Shown here: piece after piece, positions 40,201 to 50,060 of the stretch | How positions within the stretch are numbered: the first letter of the stretch is position 1 | Layout of the letters: every line of letters starts with the position of its first letter | Source: Hevea brasiliensis | Lineage: Eukaryota; Streptophyta; Magnoliopsida; Malpighiales; Euphorbiaceae | NCBI RefSeq assembly: GCF_030052815.1 | Contig: NC_079505.1 | Coordinates: 78,686,351-78,750,350, forward strand | Direction: 5' to 3' | Length of the DNA stretch: 64,000 nt | Made by a program: the position numbers and the translations under genes | Notes under the pieces: generated by a model | What the model was told of the DNA's origin: nothing | What the model saw: the letters and a program-made list of their open reading frames with translations, nothing else | The model's database searches: none

Positions 40201-40268
40201 TTAGGGTCAAGAGTGGCAGTCAAGCAGTTGAGAAGCCATTGCTGATCTTGATCAAGTATGTTTGCCAT
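16231..40268 (-). CDS. IPO9: Importin-9 (karyopherin-beta nuclear import receptor), 33 exons
   Basis: Complete gene, 1026 residues. Karyopherin-beta proteins bind cargo in the cytoplasm and Ran-GTP in the nucleus; importin-9 carries histones and other basic proteins. The N-terminus ([16 protein letters not shown]) and the importin-beta N domain in exons 1-4 are typical. The rest is HEAT-repeat-like helices, with acidic loops at about residues 303-316 and 922-975. It ends [10 protein letters not shown]. Exons from 5' to 3': 40268-40145, 32101-32040, 31741-31649, 31081-30910, 29902-29787, 28645-28559, 28463-28347, 28258-28195, 28079-27937, 27047-27000, 26907-26839, 26520-26445, 25537-25407, 24619-24560, 24450-24381, 24275-24211, 24131-24070, 23987-23864, 23783-23726, 23635-23523, 20752-20675, 20577-20515, 20391-20296, 20207-20098, 19471-19282, 18486-18372, 17823-17711, 17630-17553, 17142-17077, 16996-16868, 16766-16710, 16628-16548, 16281-16231. 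All phases close. Length and exon order match plant importin-9, so the gene looks functional despite its 24-kb span. Confidence 0.95.
20392..20514 (-). other. GC-AG intron (importin-9 intron 22)
   Basis: The donor reads AAAG|GCAAGTGATC and the acceptor TGTACAG|AAT. Flanking exons join as TMLLK|NAPND in phase 0. GCAAGT with an AAAG exon end is the common non-GT donor of the major spliceosome. No GT at a suitable position keeps the frame. Confidence 0.82.
21066..21355. repeat. Two degenerate copies of a retroelement-leader-like repeat in importin-9 intron 20
   Basis: Both copies carry (C)CTACATCGGT or CCCACATCGGT, then AGCAAG..GAAGTCTT, then CCCTTATAAGCTGACTTTTAAGGTG or a close variant (about 21070-21170 and 21268-21355). 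Text of this kind recurs in plant genomes near LTR-element leaders. No TSD or coding sequence seen. Confidence 0.45.
21757..21892. repeat. Tandem duplication of about 68 bases with internal hairpin, intron 20
   Basis: GATTAGCTGAAAATGGCTTGCC and the following 45 bases occur twice in a row (from about 21758 and 21826). In the first unit GAAAATGGCTT pairs with AAGCCATTTTC seven bases later, so the transcript could form a small stem. The second unit has lost part of the pairing. Confidence 0.65.
22587..22675. repeat. Simple-sequence cluster: (CT)n, poly-C, poly-A
   Basis: A (TC)n run, then a CA-rich stretch, a run of C, and an A-rich run lie end to end just left of the MITE at 22684. On the importin-9 transcript this reads as a long U run followed by a G run. 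Confidence 0.9.
22684..23160. mobile_element. hAT-type MITE in importin-9 intron 20
   Basis: A 477-base element with terminal inverted repeats TAGGGGTGAG...CTCACCCCTA, extended inward by AYATTCGGTTCAAACCGAA-like text. It is flanked by 8-base target duplications GTCCTAAC (22676-22683) and GTCCCAAC (23161-23168), one mismatch. Eight-base duplications and the GGGGTG terminus point to the hAT superfamily. It has no coding capacity. The interior is rich in CGGTTCGGTTT and its complement, so the whole element can fold into a long hairpin. Confidence 0.85.
31742..32039 (-). other. U12-type AT-AC intron (importin-9 intron 2)
   Basis: On the minus strand the intron begins ATATCCTTTTT, a full match to the minor-spliceosome 5' site, and ends TATCAC. 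A branch-site-like GATTTAAC lies 10-12 bases before the end, the spacing used by U12 introns. The joined exons read [14 protein letters not shown], the continuous importin-9 sequence, and no GT donor exists near the exon 2 end. Length is 298 bases. Confidence 0.88.
32997..33472 (+). repeat. 5' LTR of the gypsy element
   Basis: 476 bases, TGAT...ACCA, preceded by the target copy AGCTC. Contains TTATAATACAATCAATCACAG shared with its partner, probably near the transcript start or poly-A region. Confidence 0.9.
33503..34469 (+). pseudogene. gag region of the gypsy element, frameshifted
   Basis: Starts only 30 bases past the LTR with [17 protein letters not shown], a coiled-coil-like N-terminus normal for this group. 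The frame breaks near 33860-33995 and resumes as [13 protein letters not shown]. The C-terminus has the plant gypsy zinc knuckle [14 protein letters not shown] near 34419-34460. At least one frameshift and one stop separate the parts. Confidence 0.8.
34470..38137 (+). pseudogene. pol region of the gypsy element: PR, RT, RNase H, IN, chromodomain-like
   Basis: The protease active site [12 protein letters not shown] lies near 34678-34713. Its frame ends at a stop at 34908. Reverse transcriptase spans about 35326-36100, with [14 protein letters not shown] and the catalytic FFDDILIYS near 35713-35739. The RNase H start shows [13 protein letters not shown] 47-base tandem duplication (36241-36334) then shifts the frame. 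Integrase follows (VALDFITGL near 36983, SDRDPLF near 37168) with further breaks. The last open part (37385-38137) ends in a chromodomain-like segment, [17 protein letters not shown], and [11 protein letters not shown]. The final 40 codons lie inside the 3' LTR. Not functional as it stands. Confidence 0.85.
36241..36334 (+). repeat. 47-base tandem duplication inside RNase H
   Basis: TCTAATAAATCCACTATG and the following 29 bases occur at 36241-36287 and again at 36288-36334 with two or three changes. Since 47 is not a multiple of three, the duplication shifts the pol frame. Confidence 0.92.
38017..38499 (+). repeat. 3' LTR of the gypsy element
   Basis: 483 bases, TGAT...ACCA, followed by target copy AGCTC at 38500-38504. 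Near-match of 32997-33472 with an expanded T run at 38465-38482. Confidence 0.9.
38505..40144 (-). other. Rest of importin-9 intron 1
   Basis: 5' portion of the 8-kb first intron, before the gypsy insertion in the direction of transcription. No conserved coding sequence or further element recognised. The donor is CCAG|GTTCCTTCC at 40145/40144. Confidence 0.6.
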
Positions 40269-40580
40269 GAATTTCCAAAACTAAGCTATCTGTTGGGGTT
40301 TAGAAATCAGAACGATTTTATGGGTTCCTTTGAATTGCTTTTGAAATTCCCTCCCAGCTCTAAAAAGAGGGTTTTAGCGCAGAAAGGGAAAGATAGAGAC
40401 GACAGGTTCTGGAAGCAGGGTGAGCATTTATATGAGGAAGAGACAGAGACAGAAGGCAGCGGTAGAAGGAGAATTTGGGTTGGCGGTGCTTTGGCCTATG
40501 GTTCTAGGGTATTGTTTTGCCACAGTGGTTCTAAAACCCCACACTTACACAGACGAATTAAATTATTAATTAATTAGTTA
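40269..40580 (-). promoter_or_regulatory. Importin-9 5' UTR and core promoter region
   Basis: GC-richer than its surroundings, which fits a transcribed leader and housekeeping promoter. I see no clear TATA box in the right place. An open frame on the plus strand (40239-40577) overlaps the first exon in antisense and has no recognisable domain. Confidence 0.45.
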
Positions 40581-40651
40581 AATGAAATATGGCTTTCATG
40601 ATAATTTTTTTTTCTTACCCCCGCTTTCATGATAACTTAAATTGCTTTTAA

Positions 40652-40652
<1 letters not shown>

Positions 40653-40690
<38 letters not shown>
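40653..40690. repeat. (TA)n microsatellite
   Basis: Uninterrupted alternating TA, followed at 40703-40740 by two copies of TAACTCTATGAGATCAT. Confidence 0.93.
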
Positions 40691-40692
<2 letters not shown>

Positions 40693-40756
40693 AGATTAAA
40701 GAATAACTCTATGAGATCATTAATAACTCTATGAGATCATGAATATACCTTTGGAG

Positions 40757-41262
40757 AGCAGTTTTCGGTTTAAACTGAAAAATCAAACCGAACTGATTAA
40801 TTCAATTCAATCGATTCGATTTTAAAATTTAATTGATTCAGTTCGGTTTATAATTTTGATAATTTCGAGTTAATTGGTTCGGTTCAGTTATTTTTATAAA
40901 AAAATCAAAAAAAATGAACCGAACTGAAATTATTAATATATATAGGAAATAAAAAAATAGAACTAAATTGAATCGAACCGAACTGAAATCAAAGAAAACC
41001 GAACCGAACCTTAAGATTTTTGAGTTTTGATTTCTAATTTTTTTTGTTTTTATGTTTTTATTATTTAGATTTAATGTTAAAAATATGAAATTTTATAAAT
41101 TTCGTTTTGATCGGTTTAAAACCGAACCGAATCGATATTTATCGGTTCGATTCGATTTTGTTTTCTCTTATCAATCGGTTCAGTTCGGTTTTTAAAATTT
41201 TTATTTTCGATTTTATCGGTTCGGTTCGGTTCGAAACCGAACCGACCGTTTACACACCCCTA
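40757..41262. mobile_element. MITE-like element related to the one in intron 20
   Basis: Both ends carry CGGTT/AACCG-rich inverted text: left GGAGAGCAGTTTTCGGTTTAAAC, right GACCGTTTACACACCCCT. The body is dense in CGGTTCGGTT and its complement, as in the intron 20 element. The right terminus (CACACCCCTA) is well kept and the left is mutated. ACCTTT flanks both sides, but the exact target duplication is unclear. The element begins about 490 bases upstream of the importin-9 start codon. Confidence 0.6.
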
Positions 41263-41819
41263 CCTTTAACTAGCATAATATGTATGAATAATTTATAATT
41301 TTTATTTTTTAATTTAAATTAATTACTTTTTAAATAAATATAAATTATTACTATTAAATTAATTTTCAATTAAAAATTTAAATTCTTAAAGGTTATAATA
41401 ATAAATTTTAATTAATTTATAATAAAATTAATTAAAATATCTATTGAATTATTTATATATACATATATATTAATAATAACTTTCATGATTACTTTATTTA
41501 AAATATAATAAAATTACTTTATTCAAAAAATAATTTTAAATTTCATAAATTTTTTATATTTTATCTCAAAATTTATATAAATTAATATTTACTTTTATAA
41601 ATTATAAAAAATATATTAGATTTATGCGAAAATAATATTATTTTAAAAATATATAAACATAATACTTTTTGTTATTAATATAATAAAAAATATATAACAC
41701 TATTATTAATTAAAAATAACATTTATTATATTATTTTTTAAAAATAATATATCTTTAAATTTTGTAAAGTATAATTTTTTTTATTAATTTAATTTTTTTA
41801 TAAAATAATTCTTTCACAA

Positions 41820-44223
41820 AAATAGTTATTACATAAATTTACGAAATAAAATAAATATATTTTATAAAAATTAATATTTTAAAATATCATCATTTTTTAT
41901 AAATATAATTAAAAATATATATTCTTTTTTAAGAGACAGATCACATAATTTTGATATCATAATTTTAATTTTTTTTAATCATCTTTACTTATATCTAAAT
42001 TTTTGATGTAATTATATTTATAATTTATCTTTAAAATTCTACTTCTATATATAGATATAATTAAGAGATAATTTATACATCAAACATAGACATTTAATTA
42101 AAATTTAAAAATAATTTTTTTGAAAATTAATGATAAGAAAATATATATAATAAAAAAATTAGTTATGATTATATTTGGAAATAAAATATTAAAAAGTTTA
42201 AAAAATATTAAATAAGAAATTTATAAAAAATAATAGTTAAATATATGTAAATAAATAAATTTTGAGAATGATAATTAATTATTTTAAAAGAAATAATAAA
42301 AAAATAAAGTAAATAAAAAAATATTTAAGAGTACTTGGCTGAAATGAAAATACTTGATGAGAGTAAAGCACTTCATGTGTATCAAATATCTTATATAACA
42401 TATTATATATAGACAAACAAATTGAAACTATTTAAATAAAAATTTAATTTTATAATTAAATATTATTTAATTAAAAAATATTAACAAAATTATTCAAGTT
42501 CAATATAATAATACTAAAACTAAAACGTATCCCATTTATTTACCCTTTCAATTCAATGGCCATAATAATAATAATAATTATTATTATTATTAATTTTAAA
42601 AAAGTAAAATAAAAAAGAATATTAATTTATTAACATAAAAAATAATATATATTAATTATAAATAAGTAAAATCTCAATATTTTATTTTTATAACTTTTTA
42701 TATAGACTACACTTTTTATTATTTAAAATTTTTAACAAAAATGTCATAATAAAATAATATAAAATATAATTATATAATAAAAATATTTATTAAAGATATG
42801 AAATAATTTAAAATTAATTAAATTATTTGATAATTAATTATGAGATCACAAATTAATAGTCAATTTTCTTTAAATTAATGGTCATCAACAACCTTTCATC
42901 ATATTTTAAATTATTTTTTATTTTAAACTATTATTAATATTATTACTACTATTATTATAGAGGGTAACATGTGACAAATAATATTTTTATATAAATTAAT
43001 TTATAAAAAAATAATATAAATAATTTAAATATGGTGTTTAACTACAAATGTCTTAATTTTTAAAAAATCAAATTTAAAAAAATAATAATGTAAATCATAA
43101 TATTAAGTAATATTGTAAATAATAATAATAATTAAAAAAAAATAAAAAAATTATTTTTATGATATAAAATAATATATTTCATAAAAATTAAAATTTTAAA
43201 ATATTATCAGTTTTTATTAATATAATAATATTAGAAATACATGCTTTTTTAAAAAGGCATATCTCACAATTTTGATATTGCAACTTTAATTTGTTTTAAT
43301 AATATTTATTTGTAGCTAAAGTTTTGATGTAATTATATATATTTTTAATTTATCTATAAAATTTTACTTTTATAAAAAAAAATAGTTCAGAGATAATTTA
43401 TGCATAAAAATATAAATATTTAATTAAAATTTAAAAATAATTATATCGAAAATTAATGACAATAAAATATGGATAATCAAAATATTAGTTATAATTGTAT
43501 TCGATACATAATTATAATGAAATAAAATATTAAAAAGTTTAAGAAATATTAAATAATAAATTTATAAAATTAATAATTAAATATATTTAAATAAATAAAT
43601 TTTGAGAATTATAACTAATAATTTTGAAAAAAATAATAAAAAAAGAGTAAATTAAAAAAATATTTGAGAGCACTTGAGTGAAATAAAAATATTTAGTAAG
43701 AAAAAAATATTTGATGTGTATCAAATGTCTTATATGACATATTATATATAAACAAGCAAATGAAAACTATTTAAATAAAATTTTAATTTTATAATTAAAT
43801 ATTATTTAATTGAAAAAAATAGAAAAAATATTCAAATTCAATTTTATAACAGTAAAATATTTTCTATTTACTTTGCTTAAATTCAATGACCATAAGTTGA
43901 TAATAATGATAATAATAATGATAATAATAATAAATCTTATGAAAATGAAATAAAAATAATATTAATTTATTAATATAAAAAAATAATATATATTAATTTT
44001 AAATAAGTCAATTATTTATATTTTATTTTTATAATTTTTTATGTAGACTATACTTTTTGTCTCTCAATTTTTGTAACAAAATTTTCATAATAAAAATAGA
44101 AAATATAACTTTATAATAAAAATATTTATTAAATATATTGAATAATTTAAGGTTGATTTAATTATTTGTCTCTCAATTATCATCGTTGTTGTTATCATCT
44201 TTTAAATTATTTTTTTATTTTAA

Positions 44224-44271
<48 letters not shown>

Positions 44272-44510
44272 GTTATTGTTATTATTGAGGGTGATATGTG
44301 ATAAATGATATTTTTACATAAATAAATTTAATATATATATATATTTAAATATTGCATTTAATTACAAAATATCATAATTTTAAAAATTTAAAATTAAAAA
44401 AATAATAATAATTTAAATTATAAATATTAAGTAATATTGTAAACTATAATGATAATTAAAAGAGAAATAAAATAATAAAATAATAATTTATATTAAAAAT
44501 AGTTATTTAT
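41820..44510. repeat. Degenerate tandem duplication, two units of about 1.3 kb
   Basis: Unit 1 (about 41820-43140) and unit 2 (about 43140-44510) share long ordered blocks: TTTTGATATCATAATTTTAAT, TTTTTGATGTAATTATAT, AAAAAGTTTAA(A/G)AAATATTAAATAA, TTTTGAGAAT(G/T)ATAA, GTGTATCAAAT(A/G)TCTTATAT, and the closing GAGGGT(A/G)A(C/T)ATGTGA. They differ at many positions and by indels, so the duplication is old. No coding sequence or LTR-like ends. Confidence 0.75.
44226..44285. repeat. (TTA)n microsatellite
   Basis: About 15 TTA triplets, then a TTG-interrupted tail. The first duplication unit has a shorter, imperfect version at about 42925-42960, so it expanded after the duplication. Confidence 0.9.
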
Positions 44511-45570
44511 GAAATGTGACACGTAGCAAACTCTTCAAGGAAAGTATCACGAAACATTATCTTAGGAATAACTTCTTACTTTATATATATTTTGCTAAAT
44601 TAATATTACTGGTATGGAAATTAAGATAAATCATTTTTTATTCTTTTAAAAATTTTATAATTTTTGAAGCAATTTTCACGTTATAAAAAAATAAAGTTTT
44701 TAGTGCAAGCATTTTTGCTTCTCATTTATTAGATATTGCTAAAGTCTTAAGCATAAGCCTACATGGTTGGTGTGGGGAAAAAAAGATTAATGCAATATCC
44801 AATTTTAATTCAAAGTAATCTATTTTTTTAGTATTAATAATTATCTATTTTGATTTAACTCTATGTATGTGGTTCTATCTTTTGTTATTCAATATGTAGT
44901 TTTATTTTTCATTAGATTATGTTTTTATTTTTTTAAGTTTTGTTCGATAATATTAATTATTTTAATAGCGATTAATTATTTTATTATTAATTATACATTA
45001 ACGATTAATATTAATTATTTATATAGTGATTTATATAATAATTAATTAAAATATTAAATATTATCTTAAAAGTTATTATCAATAAATGGTTACATCTTAT
45101 GCAGCCTATGTCCATCTTAATTATAATTGATATGTTTTCATTTTGTATTTTTTTTTATTTTTAAAAACCATTGTTTTTGGAAAAAGCTAAAATTGATGAT
45201 AGGTGTTGAGGGTTATATAAACAGTTAATCCTCTTAATTCTTAATATCAAAATAAAAAAAATAAATATATTTTTATATTTGATTGGAGCTTTCATTAATT
45301 TATTGATAATTTTAATTATTATTGTAGAGTGTAATTATTATAAACTCATTACCTTTTTATGGAAATTACAAACTCATTATTATATGGAAAAAAGTCCAAT
45401 AATTTTTAAATTAAATATTTATTATAAAATTTGTGAATATTCAATGAAAATATACATAATATTAAAATTATAAATATTTAATCTAAAGAATGCATTGCAT
45501 TATTACCAAACTGATCATTAAATGAATAAATAAATGGAATATTTATGGACGTTAAACGAAAAAAAAATTC

Positions 45571-46845
45571 TCATTCCCATTTGCTCCTAATTTGGTGGGT
45601 GTGGTTGAAGTCCCATATGAGCACCAGGCTTCCATCCATTCTTCTCAGTACAAACCTCTCAACCAGCACGTAACATCCAAATTTCTTCCGCTCACCAATT
45701 CCCCCGAATTCCTCCACTTTTTTCACGCTCACTCTCCTCTCTCTCCCACCATCCCATCCCACTCTTTCTTGCTCCCACTTCACTCTCTCAACAACTGCTA
45801 AACTCAATCCCACACTTGCTTCTCTTCCCCCATCATCACTGCTCCTAAACCACATCACCCCACCATCAACCACATTCTTTTCATCCAACACACCTTCCCT
45901 CCCTGCAACTGCAACCACTTCTTTTTTAACAACAACATCCACAGCCACTGAGTTCTTGCCTTCAATATTATCACACTCAAAAATTCTTTCCCATCTTTGC
46001 TCTAGTGTCATCGTATAATACCTTGAACCACTCATCTGACCCTTCAGCTTTCCTTGTTCTTTGATAAACATGAAAGGACAATACCATTTTCCTACTACTA
46101 CAGGTGCACAAGTTTTTTCTGATAATGGGAAGTTGAAATCTGGCAGGCGTGCACGGAGATTTCTGTCAAGCCCTGGTGCTTCATTCAACGTGAAATCATA
46201 TGGAGTTGAGGCTGACACTCGCCATCCTTTTCTCCTTAAGAATCTTGGAGGATAGCCATCTGGAGCTACAGACTTGGCAACATAGCCGCCCCAGTCTCTT
46301 TTCTGTACCTCAAATTGTTCATATATGTCTCTCGGATCCAAAGCCTGTGGCTCCATATCAGAAATACAGCAACCAAAGCAGCACATTTCCATGTTGTCCT
46401 CATCATTTGAGCTTGAATATGCTTTCCTGAATTAAAATATATATTTTTGGAAGATCAGAAAGATTGTCAATTATTGAGCTATTAGTCCAAGGGCATTAAC
46501 AAATGCATCTTAATGAATATAAACATACCCTTTATCCGATCCCTTTCGCTCAATCACGTAGTACAGATTGGAAGAAAGTGGGAGATTAAGCACAGGAATA
46601 AAAAGAACACGGTTAATCGAAACATGATTGTGCTCTCCACCAGAGTCATAGAGAACTTTAAGATTCTTGTTTTGAGGGAAAGGCAGGTTCTTGACTCGAT
46701 GGCTCTTGAACAATCCAAAACAACAAGTAGGCTCAGCTTCTTCATCTTGGATTACCAAAATACCAGAATTTGGGCCTTCTGGAGGTGGTGATGAAAGGGC
46801 TGAGGGATCTCTTTTGTACAAAGAAAGAGGCCTGGTCACATACAT
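45571..46845 (-). CDS. DUF1262 family protein, first tandem copy
   Basis: Two exons, 46845-46529 and 46426-45571, with a 102-base GT-AG intron, encode 390 residues. It begins MYVTRPLSLYKRDPSALS and carries GPNSGILVIQDEEAE, FGLFKSHRVKNLPFPQNK and, in exon 2, PGLDRNLRARLPDFNFPL and VGKWYCPFMFIKEQGK, the conserved core of plant DUF1262 proteins. It ends HTHQIRSKWE. No signal peptide or clear membrane segment. Family function is unknown to me. Compared with the copy at 48034 it keeps the same intron position and phase, but the acidic middle differs in length. Both copies lie head to tail on the minus strand about 1.2 kb apart, a clear local duplication. No break is visible, so it is probably active. 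Confidence 0.88.
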
Positions 46846-47939
46846 TTTCTTTTTATTTTCTTTTCACCTATTCTTCTATTCTGTTTTGGCTTTTATATTG
46901 ATCGCAATCTTGAAATGTATGTGTGTATATATATATATATACATAGAAGAGGTAAGATATGAAAAGTCAAAATATTTATGAGATTGACAAATAGAAAAGT
47001 TAGATGGGGTTCTTTAAGGATTACAAGTCAAAGGGTTTTATTATTATCGGTTTGATCATTGCACACCCAGAAGCTATTTGAACTGGGTAATCCAGCAACA
47101 ATTCTAGCATTCATTTCATACCCAGAAGCCAGAAACATTTTGAACTTGACCCAATTGAATGCTGATTGGGTCAACATAGCTACACAAGGCATACAATATG
47201 TGGTCAAATGCACATGGAAATTTATCAGGTACGAAACCTGAGATTGAGATTTGGTCTAACAAGATGAGGAAACGTAGCTTTTGCGTGCAAAAAAAAAAAA
47301 AACGCAAGGTTCATTTCCGTGCACGAGTGATCTGCTTGAAATTATAGGGTAATAATACCAATTTAGTCAACGGATCCAACTATCTCATCTTTCCATGTTC
47401 CTTCTTGGATAAACAGGAAATGTCAAATTGATTTACAATAGCCTTCCCTACAGAAACAGGTCCGCAGTTCTGATTTGATCTGTATAGGGTAAATCTAGAT
47501 GGATATTAAAATCTATTATTGGTTTTTTATCTATAAATTTTGTTATGTTGAGATTTTTTGAGACAGTATTAGAATCTCTTTAATCAAAATATTTTTTACG
47601 TTGATGAAGCATTCTTGCAATTGTTTTTTGTAGTGATATACACTGGAAAGGGGAAATATGGCAAAAATCTGGTTAATTTGTTACAACTAATTAGTTCATT
47701 ATGATGAAAAATCCTATAAGGATGATTAATTGTTAACCTTTTTTCCAATTTTTTTTCTAAGAGCAACTTCAACTCTGAATTTCTGTTCATATGCAAGTAG
47801 TAAGTTAAAAAATTGCGGGCGAGTTCAAGCCCAGACATGCTTAACATGTAACAGAACAATCAAACTTAAATTGGTGCAGAAGAACAGCTACTGCAAACTT
47901 GGGAAGAAAAATAATGAATGTCATTCTTTATATCCGATG

Positions 47940-47986
<47 letters not shown>

Positions 47987-48033
47987 CATTATAAATAGGT
48001 TTAATTTTGTCTCACAGGGCATCTATAATTTTC
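46846..48033. other. Spacer between the two DUF1262 genes
   Basis: Promoter side of the first copy. It holds an (AT)n run at about 46927-46941, a small hairpin GACCCAAT/ATTGGGTC at 47149-47173, a poly-A run at 47288-47302 and a long (TA)n run at 47942-47985 just past the second gene's stop codon. No other gene seen. Confidence 0.6.
47942..47985. repeat. (TA)n microsatellite
   Basis: About 21 TA units, some 50 bases beyond the stop codon of the second DUF1262 gene, probably in its 3' UTR. Confidence 0.95.
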
Positions 48034-49266
48034 TCATTCCCATTTGCTCCTAAGATGCTGAGTGTGCTTGAATTCATAAGTAAGCACCAAGCTTCCATCC
48101 ATTCTCTTCAATGCAAACCTCTCAACCAACAGATAGCAACCAAATTTCCTCCACTCATCCATGCCTTGAAGCTCTTCCACTTTGTTCACCTTCACATGCC
48201 TTTCACCAACACCAATCCACCCAAACCTCTCTTGCTCCCATTTCATTCTCTCAAAAACTGCTAAACTCAAGCCTAAATTTGCTTCTTCTCCTGCATTGTT
48301 AATGCCTTTAAACCACATCACCCCGTCAGCCACAATGCTCCCAGCTTTTCCTCCAGCAACTGCAGCCACTTCTGTTTCAACGACAGCGTCCACAGTCGCA
48401 ACGTTGCCATTATTATAGCTATTTTCGCAAGCGAAAATTTGTTCCCATTGTTGTTCAAGTGTCATCTCATAGTACCTTGATCTATTCACCTGATCTTCAA
48501 GAGTTCCATCTTTGATAAATATGAAAGGACAATACCACTTTCCTACTACCGCAGGTGCGGAACTTTTTTGAGACAATGGGAAGTTGAAGTCTGGAAGGCG
48601 GGATCGGAGAATTTTGTCAAGGCCTGGTGCTTCATTTAGCTCGAATTTAGTTGAAGTTGAGGTTTGCACTGCCCAACCTTTTCTCCTCAAGAAATCTGGA
48701 GGGAACCCATCTGAAGGTACAGATTTGGCAACAAATCCCCCGCACCAACTTTGAATCTCAAACTGCTGATATATGTCCTGAGCCTGAGGATCAAAAGGTT
48801 GCGGTTTCAAATCAGAAATACATCTACAAAAACAGCACGTTGTCATGTCCTCCTCCTTGGAGTTTCTGTAAGCTTCCCTGAAAGTAAATTCAATCAAATG
48901 TGAATGAAAATTTCCGAACCAAATTACAAAGCAAGCAAAATAAAAAGAAAGATAATACATGTACCCTTTACGCTTTCCATGTCGTTCTATGCAGTAATAT
49001 TGATTGGAAGATAGTGGTTGGTTGAGAACAGGAATGAAGATGACAGAGTTTGGGGAAGTGTCTGTTGAATACTCTACCGTCAAGTTCTTGTTTTGAGGAA
49101 AAGGTAAGTCTGTAACTTGATAACTCCGGCACAATCCAAAACAACAAGTAGTCTCAGCTTCTTCATCTTGGATTACCAATATTCCAGAATTTGGACCGTC
49201 AGGAGGAGGTAATGAAAGAGCTGAAGGATCTCTCTTGAACAAAGACAGAGGCCTCGTCACGTACAT
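48034..49266 (-). CDS. DUF1262 family protein, second tandem copy
   Basis: Best model has two exons, 49266-48965 and 48877-48034, giving 381 residues. It begins MYVTRPLSLFKRDPSALS and shares the motifs of its neighbour: GPNSGILVIQDEEAE, PGLDKILRSRLPDFNFPL, VGKWYCPFIFIKDG and MKWEQERFGW. The 87-base intron (48964-48878) has normal GT and AG ends at the same position as in the neighbour. The intron is a multiple of three with no stop, so the unspliced sequence is also open (410 residues). Spliced, the junction reads KRKG|EAYRNSKEED, matching the neighbour's KG|KAYSSS. No signal peptide. Function unknown to me. Confidence 0.88.
   Translation of the reverse strand: MYVTRPLSLFKRDPSALSLPPPDGPNSGILVIQDEEAETTCCFGLCRSYQVTDLPFPQNKNLTVEYSTDTSPNSVIFIPVLNQPLSSNQYYCIERHGKRKGYMYYLSFYFACFVIWFGNFHSHLIEFTFREAYRNSKEEDMTTCCFCRCISDLKPQPFDPQAQDIYQQFEIQSWCGGFVAKSVPSDGFPPDFLRRKGWAVQTSTSTKFELNEAPGLDKILRSRLPDFNFPLSQKSSAPAVVGKWYCPFIFIKDGTLEDQVNRSRYYEMTLEQQWEQIFACENSYNNGNVATVDAVVETEVAAVAGGKAGSIVADGVMWFKGINNAGEEANLGLSLAVFERMKWEQERFGWIGVGERHVKVNKVEELQGMDEWRKFGCYLLVERFALKRMDGSLVLTYEFKHTQHLRSKWE
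48878..48964 (-). other. In-frame, stop-free intron of the second DUF1262 gene
   Basis: 87 bases, donor GGGTACATG, acceptor TTTCAG. If retained it inserts 29 residues that are mostly aromatic and hydrophobic (YYLSFYFACFVIWFGNF). The neighbouring paralogue's intron (102 bases) contains a stop in the same frame, so only this copy could make the longer protein. Confidence 0.75.
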
Positions 49267-49969
49267 TTCTTATCTTCTTCTCCAAAATTTCCTTGGCTCT
49301 TCTAAAATACTTATCCTTTGGAATTGGAATTTTAAATGAGTATTTATCTCAATCTTGTTTTGTATAAGCTTGACAATTACAACACAGGATTCCTCCATGC
49401 CGGCTGGACAAACCGAGTTGAATATTCTAAGGGTGGAAGGGGTCAATTATTGAAACAGCCCCGCCGGCGCCGCTTTTAACTCAAAATTTTAGAATTAATT
49501 TAAACAAAAAATTGAAAATAGGCTAAACTAAACTTCTTAGCGTGAGATTGAAATCCTGATGGTCAGCAGATTGCTTTCTCATTATCTTTGTGACTGGTTT
49601 TTTTTTTTTTCTAAATCTTGAAAATTATTAACGAATGAATTATCAGAGTTTAAACACTTACTATCTTTTATTATGAGACATATACTCAATAGTTAAACTA
49701 CCAAGTAAATAATATTAATTTGTAATTTACTTTCATAAATTTTCAAATGCCTCCTTACCTATTTATATATGAAAGAGAAAAAATATATATCTTTTTCTCA
49801 ATTTAATGAATTATTAAATGCATTTTTAATCAAATTTAAAATAACAGGGATAATTTTTGCTCTTTTCTTATTTTATTATTCTAAATTCTTCTTATTCGAC
49901 TCACTTGCTCCCTTCTAGCAATATAAGAAAAAATATAATCCATCTTTCAATTATAGTTACATAAATTGA
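49267..49969. other. Upstream region of the second DUF1262 gene
   Basis: Promoter-side spacer, AT-rich apart from a GC-rich patch near 49440-49475 (CCCCGCCGGCGCCGC). No other gene recognised. Confidence 0.5.
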
Positions 49970-50060
49970 AACCCACTCTAGCTTCTCCTCCCATGTTATC
50001 AAGGCTCTTAAACCCCATCACCCCATCAATTATGTTCTCCTCACTTTGCGGCACAGTTTC

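Larger units (their letters stand above)
41263..45570. other. Very AT-rich intergenic block
   Basis: No gene supported. It contains the tandem duplication listed separately (41820-44510) and a run of ATT triplets. Short frames at 44863-45045 and 45279-45473 are low-complexity Ile/Tyr/Asn-rich strings and not credible genes. Confidence 0.6.

Noticed and set aside
40239..40577. 112-codon plus-strand ORF over the importin-9 start
   Set aside because: Overlaps exon 1 in antisense and the 5' leader; no recognisable domain.
45592..46430. Plus-strand frames over the first DUF1262 gene
   Set aside because: Antisense shadows of a clear conserved gene.
46510..46845. 111-codon frame as a separate small gene
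   Set aside because: It is exon 1 of the first DUF1262 gene running a few codons into its intron.
47149..47173. Hairpin GACCCAAT/ATTGGGTC between the DUF1262 genes
   Set aside because: An 8-base stem in AT-rich DNA is expected by chance; nothing ties it to a terminator or small RNA.
48034..49266. Second DUF1262 gene as one 410-codon exon
   Set aside because: The extra 29 residues are hydrophobic, bounded by GT and AG, and lie exactly where the paralogue has its intron. Kept only as a possible retention isoform.
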